Assembly (NCBI RefSeq): GCF_900142015.1
Contig: NZ_FQZN01000007.1
Coordinates: 124,001-188,000 of the forward strand
Direction of reading: 5' to 3'
Source of the DNA: Bacteroides stercorirosoris
GTDB lineage: Bacteria; Bacteroidota; Bacteroidia; Bacteroidales; Bacteroidaceae
Length of the DNA: 64,000 bases
Positions 15,484-24,281 of the stretch are shown one piece after another (the stretch's first letter is position 1; each line of letters opens with the position of its first letter). The translations under genes were made by a program, and so were the position numbers. The notes under the pieces are model-generated. The model saw nothing but the letters and a program-made list of their open reading frames with translations, searched no databases and had not been told where the DNA came from.

Positions 15484-15500
15484 TTGGCACGTCTTTGGCA
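15484..15500 (+). promoter_or_regulatory. sigma-54 (-24/-12) promoter of the kdp operon
   Basis: TTGGCACGTCTTTGGCA matches the consensus TGGCACGNNNNTTGCW with GG at 15486-15487 and GC at 15498-15499, ten bases apart as required; one mismatch (TGGC for TTGC). The predicted start site near 15511 leaves a 40-base leader before the first small ORF. This is the best sigma-54 match I noticed in the window. Confidence 0.72.
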
Positions 15501-15550
15501 TTGTTGTGATAAACAAGATAATAGTATTAATCTGATAAAAGGTAAAAGAC

Positions 15551-15646
15551 ATGGGAATAACGGTTTCATTTATTTTCTGCCTGTTGAGCGGGTTGCTCGC
15601 TTTCGGGCTGTTTTGGAAATGTGTGGATTGGTTTGAACGGATTTAA
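15551..15646 (+). CDS. 31-residue single-TM peptide at the head of the kdp operon
   Basis: ATG at 15551 opens 31 codons: MGITVSFIFCLLSGLLAFGL followed by FWKCVDWFERI. It is one hydrophobic helix with a Trp/aromatic and charged end, preceded by the purine tract AAAGGTAAAAGAC. It ends 16 bases before kdpF. I know no named family. By position and form it could be a second KdpF-like stabilising peptide of the pump, or a leader peptide. A coding origin is supported by the ribosome site, the hydrophobic pattern and the tight spacing. Confidence 0.55.
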   Translation: MGITVSFIFCLLSGLLAFGLFWKCVDWFERI

Positions 15647-15662
15647 AGAAGGAGAGAGAAGT

Positions 15663-15743
15663 ATGTATACAGCATTATTTGTAGTAGGTATTGCGGTTTT
15701 CGGGTATTTGATGTATGTGCTCGTGAAGCCGGAGAAGTTTTAG
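15663..15743 (+). CDS. kdpF: KdpF, small subunit of the potassium-transporting ATPase
   Basis: A 26-residue membrane peptide (MYTALFVVGIAVFGYLMYVL then VKPEKF) with the GYLxYxLxxPEKF ending typical of KdpF. KdpF is a single helix that stabilises the KdpABC complex. The gene lies 16 bases after the 31-residue ORF and 50 bases before kdpA, preceded by GGAGAGAAG. Confidence 0.88.
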   Translation: MYTALFVVGIAVFGYLMYVLVKPEKF

Positions 15744-15793
15744 ATAATTGACAATTGACAATTAAGGTATCATTCTATTAATGAATTAGAGAA

Positions 15794-17500
15794 ATGAACA
15801 CAGAAATTTTAGGCGTAGCCCTGCAAATAGTCCTGATGGTGGCGTTGGCTTATCCGTTGGGACGGTATATTGCAAAGGTCTATAAAGGAGAGAAGACATG
15901 GTCGGACTTCATGAAGCCGATTGAGAGATTGATATTTAAAGTTTCCGGCATTAACCCACAGGAGGAGATGAACTGGAAACAGTTCCTGAAAGCATTGCTG
16001 ATACTGAATGCTTTCTGGTTTGTGTGGGGCATGGTGCTGCTGGTCAGCCAAGGCTGGCTACCGCTGAACCCGGATGGCAACGGCCCGCAGACGCCGGACC
16101 AGGCGTTCAACACCTGCATCAGCTTCATGGTGAACTGCAACTTGCAGCACTATTCCGGTGAGAGCGGGCTGACTTACTTCACGCAGTTATTTGTCATCAT
16201 GCTTTTCCAGTTTATTACGGCTGCAACGGGCATGGCGGCTATGGCGGGCATCATGAAGTCCATCTCCGTGAAAACCACCCGGACGATAGGTAACTTCTGG
16301 AACTTCCTGGTGCTGAGTTGCACCCGTATCCTGTTGCCGCTTTCGCTGGTGGTGGGTTTCATTCTTATTATAGAAGGTACCCCGATGGGCTTTGACGGAA
16401 AGATGGAGGTGACCACGCTCGAAGGACAGGAACAAATGGTTTCGCAAGGTCCTGCGGCTGCCATCGTGCCCATCAAGCAATTGGGTACCAATGGCGGCGG
16501 TTATTTCGGTGTGAACTCATCGCATCCGCTGGAGAACCCGTCGTATCTGACGAATATGGTGGAGTGCTGGTCTATCCTTATCATTCCGATGGCAATGGTT
16601 TTCGCACTCGGTTTCTATTCCAAGCGTAAGAAACTGGCTTATAGTATATTCGGTGTGATGCTCTTTGCCTATCTGGCGGGTGTCGGCATCAATGTCTATC
16701 AGGAGATGAACGGTAACCCGCGTATTGACGAACTGGGTATTGCGCAGGATGGCGGAGCGATGGAGGGAAAAGAGGTGCGGCTTGGTGCTGCTGCAACAGC
16801 CTTGTGGAGTATTACGACCACCGTCACTTCCAACGGTTCAGTGAATGGTATGCACGACTCTACGATGCCGCTCAGCGGACTGATGGAGATGCTGAATATG
16901 CAGATTAACACTTGGTTCGGTGGTGTCGGGGTAGGTTGGATGAACTACTATACATTTATAATTATAGCCGTGTTTATCAGCGGACTGATGGTGGGGCGTA
17001 CACCGGAGTTCCTCGGTAAGAAGGTGGAAGCACGCGAAATGAAGATTGCGACTGTTGTGGCGTTGCTTCATCCGTTTGTGATTCTGGTAGGAACGGCTCT
17101 GTCCACGTATCTGTTTGCCCATCATCCCGATTTCGTGGCAAGCGAGGGCGGTTGGCTGAATAATCCGGGTTTCCACGGGCTGAGCGAGCAATTGTATGAG
17201 TTTACGTCGTGCGCAGCTAATAACGGGTCCGGTTTCGAGGGACTGGGAGATAATACTTATTTCTGGAACTACGCTTGCGGTTGGGTGCTTATCCTGAGTC
17301 GATTTATCCCGATTGTAGGGCAGGTAGCCATTGCGGGACTGCTGGCGCAGAAGAAGTTCATCCCGGAAAGTGCCGGTACACTGAAGACGGATACGGTGAC
17401 ATTTGCAGTGATGACTTTTGCGGTTATCTTCATTGTAGCTGCCCTGTCATTCTTCCCGGTGCATGCGTTGAGTACGATTGCTGAACATTTTAGTTTGTAA
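15794..17500 (+). CDS. kdpA: KdpA, potassium channel-like subunit of the Kdp ATPase
   Basis: A 568-residue polytopic inner-membrane protein, the usual KdpA length. It shows the repeated pore loops of the superfamily of K+ transporters: FMVNCNLQHYSGE near residue 112, GTNGGGYFGVNSSHPLENP near residue 230, VTSNGSVNGMHDS near residue 345 and AANNGSGFEGLG near residue 470. KdpA binds and conducts K+ with high affinity in the KdpFABC complex. It is 50 bases after kdpF and 19 bases before kdpB. Confidence 0.97.
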   Translation: MNTEILGVALQIVLMVALAYPLGRYIAKVYKGEKTWSDFMKPIERLIFKVSGINPQEEMNWKQFLKALLILNAFWFVWGMVLLVSQGWLPLNPDGNGPQTPDQAFNTCISFMVNCNLQHYSGESGLTYFTQLFVIMLFQFITAATGMAAMAGIMKSISVKTTRTIGNFWNFLVLSCTRILLPLSLVVGFILIIEGTPMGFDGKMEVTTLEGQEQMVSQGPAAAIVPIKQLGTNGGGYFGVNSSHPLENPSYLTNMVECWSILIIPMAMVFALGFYSKRKKLAYSIFGVMLFAYLAGVGINVYQEMNGNPRIDELGIAQDGGAMEGKEVRLGAAATALWSITTTVTSNGSVNGMHDSTMPLSGLMEMLNMQINTWFGGVGVGWMNYYTFIIIAVFISGLMVGRTPEFLGKKVEAREMKIATVVALLHPFVILVGTALSTYLFAHHPDFVASEGGWLNNPGFHGLSEQLYEFTSCAANNGSGFEGLGDNTYFWNYACGWVLILSRFIPIVGQVAIAGLLAQKKFIPESAGTLKTDTVTFAVMTFAVIFIVAALSFFPVHALSTIAEHFSL

Positions 17501-17519
17501 GTAGTAGAAAAAGAAAGAT

Positions 17520-19568
17520 ATGAAAGATAAGAAATCAGCTTCTTTGTTTCAAAAGGAGCAAGTTATGGAAAGCTTGAAGCAATCATTCGTGAAGTTGGAT
17601 CCACGGGTGATGATTAAGAATCCGATTATGTTTACGGTGGAGCTTGTGACGCTGGTGATGCTGGTAGTCTGCATCCTCTCGCTGGGAACTACGGAATATG
17701 GAACATTCGGGTACAACTTCCTGGTGTTCGTCGTTCTCTTTGTTACTCTGCTGTTCGCCAACTTCGCTGAGGCCATTGCCGAGGCTCGTGGTAAGGCTCA
17801 GGCCGACAGCCTGCGCAAGACGCGTGAGGAGACTCCCGCTAAAATCCTGATTGATGGCAAAGTCTGCAATATCAGTAGTGCACGCCTGAAGAAAGGTGAT
17901 TACTTTATTTGCGAAGCCGGTGATACGATTCCGGCTGACGGTGAGATTGTAGAAGGACTGGCTTCCATTGACGAAAGTGCCATCACAGGCGAATCTGCCC
18001 CGGTAATCCGTGAGGCGGGTGGAGATAAGAGTTCCGTAACCGGTGGTACGAAGGTGCTTTCTGATAAGATAAAGGTATTGGTAACCCAACAACAGGGTGA
18101 GAGCTTCCTCGACAAGATGATTGCCCTGGTGGAAGGCGCTACCCGGAAAAAAACACCGAATGAAATAGCGTTGACTATCCTGCTGGCAGGTTTCACACTG
18201 GTATTCGTGATTGTCTGCGTCACGCTGATTCCGATGGCGGACTATACGAATATAGATCATCCGGGAACGTACATCTCGATTGCAGCTATTCTCTCCCTGT
18301 TTGTCTGCCTGATACCGACCACAATCGGTGGTCTGCTTTCCGCTATCGGTATTGCAGGTATGGACCGTGCGCTTCGTGCCAATGTGATAACGAAATCGGG
18401 TAAGGCGGTGGAAACGGCCGGTGATATTGATACGTTGCTGCTGGATAAGACGGGAACTATTACAATCGGTAACCGTAAAGCTACGAAGTTCTATGCAGCT
18501 CCCGGTGTGGACGAACGTGATTTTATTGAGGCTTGCCTGCTGTCCTCCATCTCCGATGAAACACCGGAAGGTAAATCAATTATAGAACTGGGACGGGAAA
18601 CAGGTCGCCGTATGCGTGACCTGAATACTACGGGTGCCCGGATGATTAAGTTCACTGCCGAAACAAAGTGTTCAGGCGTGGATTTACAAAATGGTACTCA
18701 GATACGTAAAGGTGCTTTCGATGCTATCCGCCGGATTGCGGAGAGTGCCGGAAACAGTTTCCCGAAAGAGGTGGAAGATGTGATTGCTGCAATTTCAAGT
18801 AACGGCGGTACACCGTTGGTAGTGTGTGTCAACCGGCAGGTGGCTGGCGTTATTGAGTTGCAGGATATCATCAAACCGGGTATTCAGGAACGTTTCGAAC
18901 GCCTTCGCAAGATGGGAGTGAAGACGGTAATGGTGACCGGAGATAACCCGCTGACGGCAAAGTACATCGCAGAAAAGGCCGGTGTGGATGATTTTATTGC
19001 TGAGGCCCGGCCGGAAGACAAGATGGAATATATCAAGAAAGAGCAACAATCCGGTAAACTGGTGGCAATGATGGGAGACGGTACCAATGATGCTCCGGCA
19101 TTGGCACAGGCAAATGTGGGCGTTGCTATGAATAGCGGTACGCAGGCTGCAAAGGAAGCCGGTAATATGGTGGACTTGGACAATGATCCTACGAAGCTGA
19201 TTGAAATTGTGGAAATCGGTAAACAGTTGTTGATGACGCGCGGTACATTGACCACGTTCTCTATAGCAAATGACGTGGCTAAATACTTTGCGATTATTCC
19301 CGCTTTGTTTATGGTAGCCATCCCTCAGTTAGCACCGCTGAACGTCATGGGGCTGCATAGTCCTGAGTCAGCCATCCTTTCAGCTATAATCTTTAATGCT
19401 ATCATTATTCCTATATTGATTCCGTTGGCACTGAAAGGAGTACAGTATAAACCGATTGGTGCCAGTGCATTGCTTCGCCGCAACTTGCTGATTTATGGCT
19501 TAGGCGGTGTCATTGCACCCTTTATCGGAATTAAATTAATAGATATGGTGGTCAGTTTATTCTTTTAG
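17520..19568 (+). CDS. kdpB: KdpB, P-type ATPase catalytic subunit
   Basis: A 682-residue P-type ATPase. Visible motifs: actuator-domain TGES (residues 158-161), phosphorylation loop DKTGTITIG near residue 312, nucleotide-domain KGAFDA, and the hinge [10 protein letters not shown] and [14 protein letters not shown]. It couples ATP hydrolysis to K+ uptake through KdpA. The N-terminal helices and actuator are of KdpB length and spacing. The gene lies 19 bases after kdpA; a 72-base gap with a small GC-rich hairpin (GGGGCG/CGCCCC) separates it from kdpC. Confidence 0.97.
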   Translation: MKDKKSASLFQKEQVMESLKQSFVKLDPRVMIKNPIMFTVELVTLVMLVVCILSLGTTEYGTFGYNFLVFVVLFVTLLFANFAEAIAEARGKAQADSLRKTREETPAKILIDGKVCNISSARLKKGDYFICEAGDTIPADGEIVEGLASIDESAITGESAPVIREAGGDKSSVTGGTKVLSDKIKVLVTQQQGESFLDKMIALVEGATRKKTPNEIALTILLAGFTLVFVIVCVTLIPMADYTNIDHPGTYISIAAILSLFVCLIPTTIGGLLSAIGIAGMDRALRANVITKSGKAVETAGDIDTLLLDKTGTITIGNRKATKFYAAPGVDERDFIEACLLSSISDETPEGKSIIELGRETGRRMRDLNTTGARMIKFTAETKCSGVDLQNGTQIRKGAFDAIRRIAESAGNSFPKEVEDVIAAISSNGGTPLVVCVNRQVAGVIELQDIIKPGIQERFERLRKMGVKTVMVTGDNPLTAKYIAEKAGVDDFIAEARPEDKMEYIKKEQQSGKLVAMMGDGTNDAPALAQANVGVAMNSGTQAAKEAGNMVDLDNDPTKLIEIVEIGKQLLMTRGTLTTFSIANDVAKYFAIIPALFMVAIPQLAPLNVMGLHSPESAILSAIIFNAIIIPILIPLALKGVQYKPIGASALLRRNLLIYGLGGVIAPFIGIKLIDMVVSLFF

Positions 19569-19640
19569 GGGCGAGGCGCCCCGGCCGGGTTTCCTTTCGG
19601 AAGAAGGCCTGATAATAACAAACTAATAAATAACAAGATA

Positions 19641-20219
19641 ATGAAAACATTATTCAAATCCCTTAAAATAACACTTGCGTTTTGCGTGTTCTTCTCTGTA
19701 TTCTATATCCTTATCCTGTGGATATTTGCCCAGGTGGCAGGTCCAAATAAGGGTAATGCGGAAGTAGCGACTCTGGATGGTAAGGTGGTCGGTGCCGCTA
19801 ATGTAGGACAGATGTTTACAAAAGACATCTACTTCTGGGGACGCCCTTCCCATGCCGGTGACGGTTACGATGCTACCAGTTCTTCCGGTAGCAACAAAGG
19901 TCCTACCAACGAAGAATACCTTTCGGAAGTAGAAGCCCGTATTGATACTTTCCTGGTGCACCATCCCTATCTGCAACGCAAGGACGTTCCGGCTGAAATG
20001 GTGACAGCCAGTGCTTCGGGGCTTGATCCGGATATCACTCCCGCCAGTGCTTATGTACAGGTGAAACGCGTAGCCCAGGCACGTGGCATGGATGAGGCGA
20101 AGGTGAAGAGTATCGTGGACGAGACGATACAGAAACCACTGCTCGGTCTTTTCGGGACGGAAAAGGTGAATGTGTTGAAACTGAACATTGCACTCGAAGA
20201 GATAGACAATATTAAATGA
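19641..20219 (+). CDS. kdpC: KdpC, assembly and stabilising subunit of the Kdp ATPase
   Basis: A 192-residue protein with an N-terminal transmembrane helix (about 8-34) and a periplasmic domain. KdpC motifs are present: FWGRPSHAGDGYD, SSGSNKGPTN and SGLDPDITPASAYVQV. It promotes complex assembly and ATP affinity. The stop codon (TGA at 20217-20219) lies inside the terminal inverted repeat of the 286-bp element that follows, so insertion of that element may have set the final codons. Confidence 0.95.
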   Translation: MKTLFKSLKITLAFCVFFSVFYILILWIFAQVAGPNKGNAEVATLDGKVVGAANVGQMFTKDIYFWGRPSHAGDGYDATSSSGSNKGPTNEEYLSEVEARIDTFLVHHPYLQRKDVPAEMVTASASGLDPDITPASAYVQVKRVAQARGMDEAKVKSIVDETIQKPLLGLFGTEKVNVLKLNIALEEIDNIK

Positions 20220-20500
20220 TAATTTAGCAGCGTAGCGCTGAATCAAGGTTTCCTTTCGGCATACTCATTGACGTGATAGTACCTGGTAGGCTGAAAGCCT
20301 TTTATCTTATAGCCCAGGGCAACGCCCTGGGGGATTACCATGTGTTTCTCTTTGCGCCCTGTAAGGGCATTACAGCACGCATGGGCTTTTGCCCTTACAG
20401 GGCGTAAGACTGTGGGAGCATCCATTACCCAGGGTGTTACCCTGGGCTATAAGATAAAAGCCTTACAGACTTAGGAAATGCACGCTGGTAAATTATCATT
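20215..20500. mobile_element. 286-bp MITE-like element, copy 1
   Basis: Bounded by 19-bp near-perfect terminal inverted repeats (AATGATAATTTAGCAGCGT at 20215 and its complement ending at 20500). It contains internal palindromes such as CCCAGGGCAACGCCCTGGG and pairs of GCCCTGTAAGGGC type, with no credible ORF. A second copy of identical length and about 90 percent or more identity by eye is at 31475-31760. It abuts the kdpC stop. Confidence 0.85.
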
Positions 20501-20548
20501 TGTATAACCAATTATTTTAATAATCAGAATATAACTTTAGGTTGGTAG

Positions 20549-20632
20549 AAGAGAGGCGGACAGGCTCCGTTCATATTTTGCCATGGTGATGTCTAAAAAC
20601 AGGGTGAACGGAGACACGCCTCTCTCTTTTTA
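20549..20632 (+). terminator. two-part hairpin with T-run between kdpC and the porin
   Basis: GAGAGGCG (20551-20558) pairs with CGCCTCTC (20617-20624), and CTCCGTTCA (20565-20573) with TGAACGGAG (20605-20613), closing a 31-base loop; CTTTTTAA follows. It ends 30 bases before the porin ATG. It is either the kdp terminator or an attenuator that tunes porin and kdpD expression relative to the pump. Confidence 0.6.
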
Positions 20633-20662
20633 AGAGATTGTATTTTAAAGATTGAATGAATT

Positions 20663-21412
20663 ATGAAACAAGTAAAAAGAACGTTTTTTGTAATAGCAGC
20701 CATTGTTACTGCATGCTTTTTGGGGACAAACGATGTGAAGGCACAGGAATTTACCGTGCAGGGTGATTTAGTAAGCTCTTACGTCTGGCGCGGCGTATAT
20801 CAGACGGGAGCCAGCTTCCAACCTACACTGGGTTTCGGCATCGGCGGCTTCTCTCTGACTGCGTGGGGTTCCACGGACTTCGACGGTTATAAATCTACCG
20901 AAGGCCAGGCAAACAAGGAGATAGACCTGACGGCAGCTTACGCATTCGGCGAGTCCGGTCTGTCACTGTCTGTGGCGAGCCTTTGGTGGGCGGGACAGGG
21001 TGCCCGTCAGTATTTCAACTTCAAAAGTCATGAGACGGCACATTTCTTTGAAGCTGGTCTGGCCTATACGTTGCCTTGCGAGAAGTTTCCCCTGTCCATA
21101 GCTTGGTACACCATGTTTGCCGGTGCCGATAAGAATGAGGAAAGCGCGCAAAACTATTCTTCCTATTGTGAACTGAACTATCCGTTCAGCGTGAAGTCGG
21201 TAGATTTGAATGCAACCGTAGGATTCGTTCCTTATGAAACTTATACGGTAGGATATGGAAACTCCGGTTTTGCCTTTACCAATGTAGCATTGAAAGCTAC
21301 TACGGCTATCAGGATAACAGACTCATTTTCATTGCCTATATTTGCACAGGCTATCTGGAATCCTTGTTTGGAAGATACCCACTTAGTCTTTGGCATAACC
21401 TTAAAGCCTTAA
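20663..21412 (+). CDS. TorF-like outer-membrane porin of the kdp operon
   Basis: A 249-residue protein with a Sec signal (cleavage after VKA, residue 27). The mature protein is beta-rich with alternating hydrophobic strands and ends in the aromatic/hydrophobic LVFGITLKP, as expected for an outer-membrane barrel. GDLVSSYVWRGVYQ at the mature N-terminus is typical of the Gcw_chp/TorF family of putative porins. Genes of this type accompany kdp operons in Bacteroidota, so it may let K+ or counter-ions through the outer membrane; this role is inference. It lies between kdpC and kdpD. Confidence 0.78.
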   Translation: MKQVKRTFFVIAAIVTACFLGTNDVKAQEFTVQGDLVSSYVWRGVYQTGASFQPTLGFGIGGFSLTAWGSTDFDGYKSTEGQANKEIDLTAAYAFGESGLSLSVASLWWAGQGARQYFNFKSHETAHFFEAGLAYTLPCEKFPLSIAWYTMFAGADKNEESAQNYSSYCELNYPFSVKSVDLNATVGFVPYETYTVGYGNSGFAFTNVALKATTAIRITDSFSLPIFAQAIWNPCLEDTHLVFGITLKP

Positions 21413-21452
21413 TGTAAGTGACAGAGGTATCTTGTCTCTATGACTTAGCATA

Positions 21453-21560
21453 GAATCATTGGCATTGATTGTGGGAATCATTGGCATTGATTGTAGGAAT
21501 CATTGGCATTGATTCTACCCATCATCCGTATTGATGGTACCCATCATCCGTATTGATGAT
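21453..21560. repeat. 22-bp-period tandem array (five units) between porin and kdpD
   Basis: Units start at 21453, 21475 and 21497 (gaatcattggcattgattgt) and at 21517 and 21539 (acccatcatccgtattgatg), each 22 bases long. The two unit types are related (ATCATnnGnATTGAT). No spacers and no ORF. The array lies in the 202-bp gap before kdpD. Confidence 0.88.
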
Positions 21561-21614
21561 ATGCCAACTCACTTACTAATCCCGGCTAACCCATAATGAT
21601 AACTACTTAAAGGT

Positions 21615-22739
21615 ATGGACAGAGAACAAAACGTGCAACACTTCCTCGACCTGATAAAGAAATCCCGTCGTGGCAAGTTCAAGATTTACATCGGCATGAT
21701 AGCCGGTGTGGGCAAGTCTTACCGGATGCTCCAGGAAGCCCACGACCTGCTGGACAACGGCGTAGACGTGCAAATCGGCTACATCGAAACCCACGGACGT
21801 GCCGGGACGGAAGCTCTCCTTGCAGGCCTGCCCGTCATCCCCCGCCGCCGGATATTCTACAAAGGCAAGGAACTGGAAGAAATGGATTTGGAGGGTATCA
21901 TCCGCATCCATCCCGAAATAGTCATCGTGGACGAACTGGCGCATACCAACGTAGAAGGCAGTCGTAACGAAAAGCGTTGGCAGGACGTGATGGACCTTTT
22001 GGACGAAGGCATCAACGTGATTTCCGCCGTCAACATCCAGCACATCGAGAGCGTGAACGAAGAAGTGCAAGGCATCTCCGGCATCGAAGTCAAAGAGCGC
22101 ATCCCCGACAGTGTCCTTCAGGAAGCGGACGAGGTGGTGAACATCGACCTGACTGCCGAAGAACTGATAACCCGTCTGAAAGCCGGCAAGATTTATCGCC
22201 CGGAGAAGGTGCAGACGGCACTGACCAACTTCTTCCGGACCGAGAACATCCTCCAACTCCGTGAACTGGCCTTGAAGGAAGTAGCCCTGCGAGTGGAGAA
22301 GAAGGTGGAGAACGAAGTCGTCATTTCGAGCGTAGGCGTCCGGCACGAGAAGTTTCTGGCATGCATCAGCAGTCATGAGAAGACGCCACGGCGCATCATC
22401 CGTAAGGCGGCACGGCTGGCTACCCGCTACAATACTTCTTTCATTGCCCTGTATGTGCAGACGCCCCGCGAGAGTGCCGACCGTATCGACCTGGCAAGCC
22501 AGCGTTATCTGCTGAACCACTTCAAACTGGTCACTGAGTTGGATGGTGAAGTCCTCCAGGTACAGTCCCGGGACGTGCTGGATGCCGTGGTACGGGCCTG
22601 TAAAGAGCGGCAAATTACGACGGTTTGCATGGGCAGTCCTGCTTTCCGCTTTCCGCAATCCTTGTTCATGGTGTTGAAATACAGAAAATTTGTGAGCGAA
22701 TTGGCGCAAGCAAACATAGATTTGATTATACTTGCATAA
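21615..22739 (+). CDS. kdpD: KdpD input protein (N-terminal KdpD plus USP domain) without kinase core
   Basis: A 374-residue cytoplasmic protein. Residues 20-230 match the conserved N-terminal KdpD domain: Walker A-like GMIAGVGKSYRML (28-40), Walker B-like VIVDELAHTN and GYIETHGR. Residues 250-374 match the universal-stress-like domain. Full-length KdpD continues with four membrane helices and a histidine kinase; these are absent here, and the next gene, 21 bases downstream, provides a separate kinase. The pair therefore looks like KdpD split in two genes. The input protein probably senses K+ or a nucleotide and acts on that kinase. Confidence 0.93.
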   Translation: MDREQNVQHFLDLIKKSRRGKFKIYIGMIAGVGKSYRMLQEAHDLLDNGVDVQIGYIETHGRAGTEALLAGLPVIPRRRIFYKGKELEEMDLEGIIRIHPEIVIVDELAHTNVEGSRNEKRWQDVMDLLDEGINVISAVNIQHIESVNEEVQGISGIEVKERIPDSVLQEADEVVNIDLTAEELITRLKAGKIYRPEKVQTALTNFFRTENILQLRELALKEVALRVEKKVENEVVISSVGVRHEKFLACISSHEKTPRRIIRKAARLATRYNTSFIALYVQTPRESADRIDLASQRYLLNHFKLVTELDGEVLQVQSRDVLDAVVRACKERQITTVCMGSPAFRFPQSLFMVLKYRKFVSELAQANIDLIILA

Positions 22740-22760
22740 AATTTAATTCATCAGTGCATT

Positions 22761-24200
22761 ATGAATATTCGTACTAAATTGATACTCAGTGTAGGCATTC
22801 TGACCGGTATGATCATTCTGCTGGTTGCTCTCTCCGTAGTGAATCTTCAGATACTGACAGCCACCGAACCGGACAGTCCCGCCGCCATGCCGGGTTTGCA
22901 GCGTGCTCTGCTGTGGATTTCCGTTACTGGAGGCGTCTGTATTCTTGCCAGTATCGTGTTGTTGGTCTGGTTGCCCCGTTCCATCAGTAAGCCTATTCAG
23001 GAACTGACGCACGGCATCTTCGAAATAGCCAATCACAATTACGAGAAACGCCTCGACATGAGTGGGCACGAAGAGTTCAGCGCAGTGGCCGACAGCTTCA
23101 ACCGCATGGCGGAACGGCTGGCGGAATACCGTGCCAGCACACTGAATGATATTCTTGCTGCCAAGAAGTTTCTGGAAGCCATTGTGAATAGTATTCACGA
23201 TCCTATCATCGGCCTGAACCGGGAGCATGAAATACTTTTCATCAACAAAGAGGCGCTCACCGTGCTGAATTTGAAGCGGGAAGAGGTTATCCGCCATTCC
23301 GCCGAAGAACTCTCGCTGAAGAACGACCTGCTCCGCCGTCTGGTGCGCGAACTCATCACTCCCAGTGAAAAGAAGGAACCGCTGAAAATCTATGCGGACA
23401 ACAAGGAGAGTTATTTTCAGGCGTCCTATATCACGATTATGAACACGGAAACCGATACGGACGAACCGCAAAACCTGGGTGACGTCATCCTGTTGAAGAA
23501 TATCACCGAGTTCAAGGAACTGGACTCTGCCAAGACCACCTTCATCTCCACCATCTCCCATGAACTGAAAACGCCTATTTCTGCCATTCTTATGAGTCTG
23601 CAATTGCTGGAAGACAAACGGGTGGGAGCTTTGAACGACGAGCAGGAACAACTATCGAAAAGCATTAAAGAGAATGCCGACCGTCTGTTGGGTATCACCG
23701 GTGAGCTTCTGAATATGACACAAGTAGAAGCCGGCAAGCTCCAGATGATGCCGAAGATAACGAAGCCTATCGAGCTTATTGAGTATGCCATTAAGGCCAA
23801 TCAGGTGCAGGCTGATAAATTTGGTATTCAGATAGAAGTGGAATATCCCGGTGAGAAGATGCCGAAACTGTTTGTGGATAGTGAAAAGATAGCTTGGGTA
23901 TTGACGAATCTTCTGAGCAACGCCATCCGCTACTCCAAAGAAAATGGGCGTGTGGTGATTGGTGCCAAGCATGAAGACGGAACTATTGAGATGTACGTGC
24001 AGGACTTTGGCAAGGGCATCGACCCGCGTTATCATCAAAGTATTTTCGACCGTTATTTCCGTGTGCCGGGTACGAAGGTGCAAGGCAGTGGCCTGGGCTT
24101 GTCCATCTCAAAGGACTTTGTGGAGGCTCATGGCGGCACGCTGACGGTGGAAAGTGAATTGGGAAAGGGGAGCAGGTTCGTAATACGGTTGAAGGGGTGA
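22761..24200 (+). CDS. membrane histidine kinase (HAMP-PAS-HisKA-HATPase) of the kdp operon
   Basis: A 479-residue sensor kinase: transmembrane helices about 8-29 and 47-71 with a short periplasmic loop, HAMP (SISKPIQELTHGIFEIA, about 75-120), a PAS domain (about 135-245), HisKA with the phospho-His in STISHELKTPISA (about 260), and HATPase boxes NLLSNAIRYS, DFGKGIDP and GSGLGLSISKDF. It follows kdpD by 21 bases. No response regulator gene follows; the next gene is convergent. The likely partner is the orphan sigma-54 regulator at 2573-3916, given the sigma-54 promoter of kdp. Confidence 0.93.
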   Translation: MNIRTKLILSVGILTGMIILLVALSVVNLQILTATEPDSPAAMPGLQRALLWISVTGGVCILASIVLLVWLPRSISKPIQELTHGIFEIANHNYEKRLDMSGHEEFSAVADSFNRMAERLAEYRASTLNDILAAKKFLEAIVNSIHDPIIGLNREHEILFINKEALTVLNLKREEVIRHSAEELSLKNDLLRRLVRELITPSEKKEPLKIYADNKESYFQASYITIMNTETDTDEPQNLGDVILLKNITEFKELDSAKTTFISTISHELKTPISAILMSLQLLEDKRVGALNDEQEQLSKSIKENADRLLGITGELLNMTQVEAGKLQMMPKITKPIELIEYAIKANQVQADKFGIQIEVEYPGEKMPKLFVDSEKIAWVLTNLLSNAIRYSKENGRVVIGAKHEDGTIEMYVQDFGKGIDPRYHQSIFDRYFRVPGTKVQGSGLGLSISKDFVEAHGGTLTVESELGKGSRFVIRLKG

Positions 24201-24281
24201 TTAGTGGTTAGTGATTAGTGATTAGCAGGCTGCGCTATGACACATCCAGCCACTAATCACTAACCACTAATCACTAATCAC
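24197..24281. terminator. long bidirectional hairpin between convergent genes
   Basis: Arms 24197-24225 and 24251-24281 (gtgattagtggttagtgatt and complement, built from 7-bp gattagt units) form a stem of nearly 30 bp. The arms include the stop codons of both the histidine kinase and the S9 peptidase. It probably terminates both transcripts. Confidence 0.65.

Noticed and set aside
20243..20460. Small ORFs inside the 286-bp repeat copies
   Set aside because: They arise from palindromic repeat DNA, differ between the two copies, and have no ribosome site.
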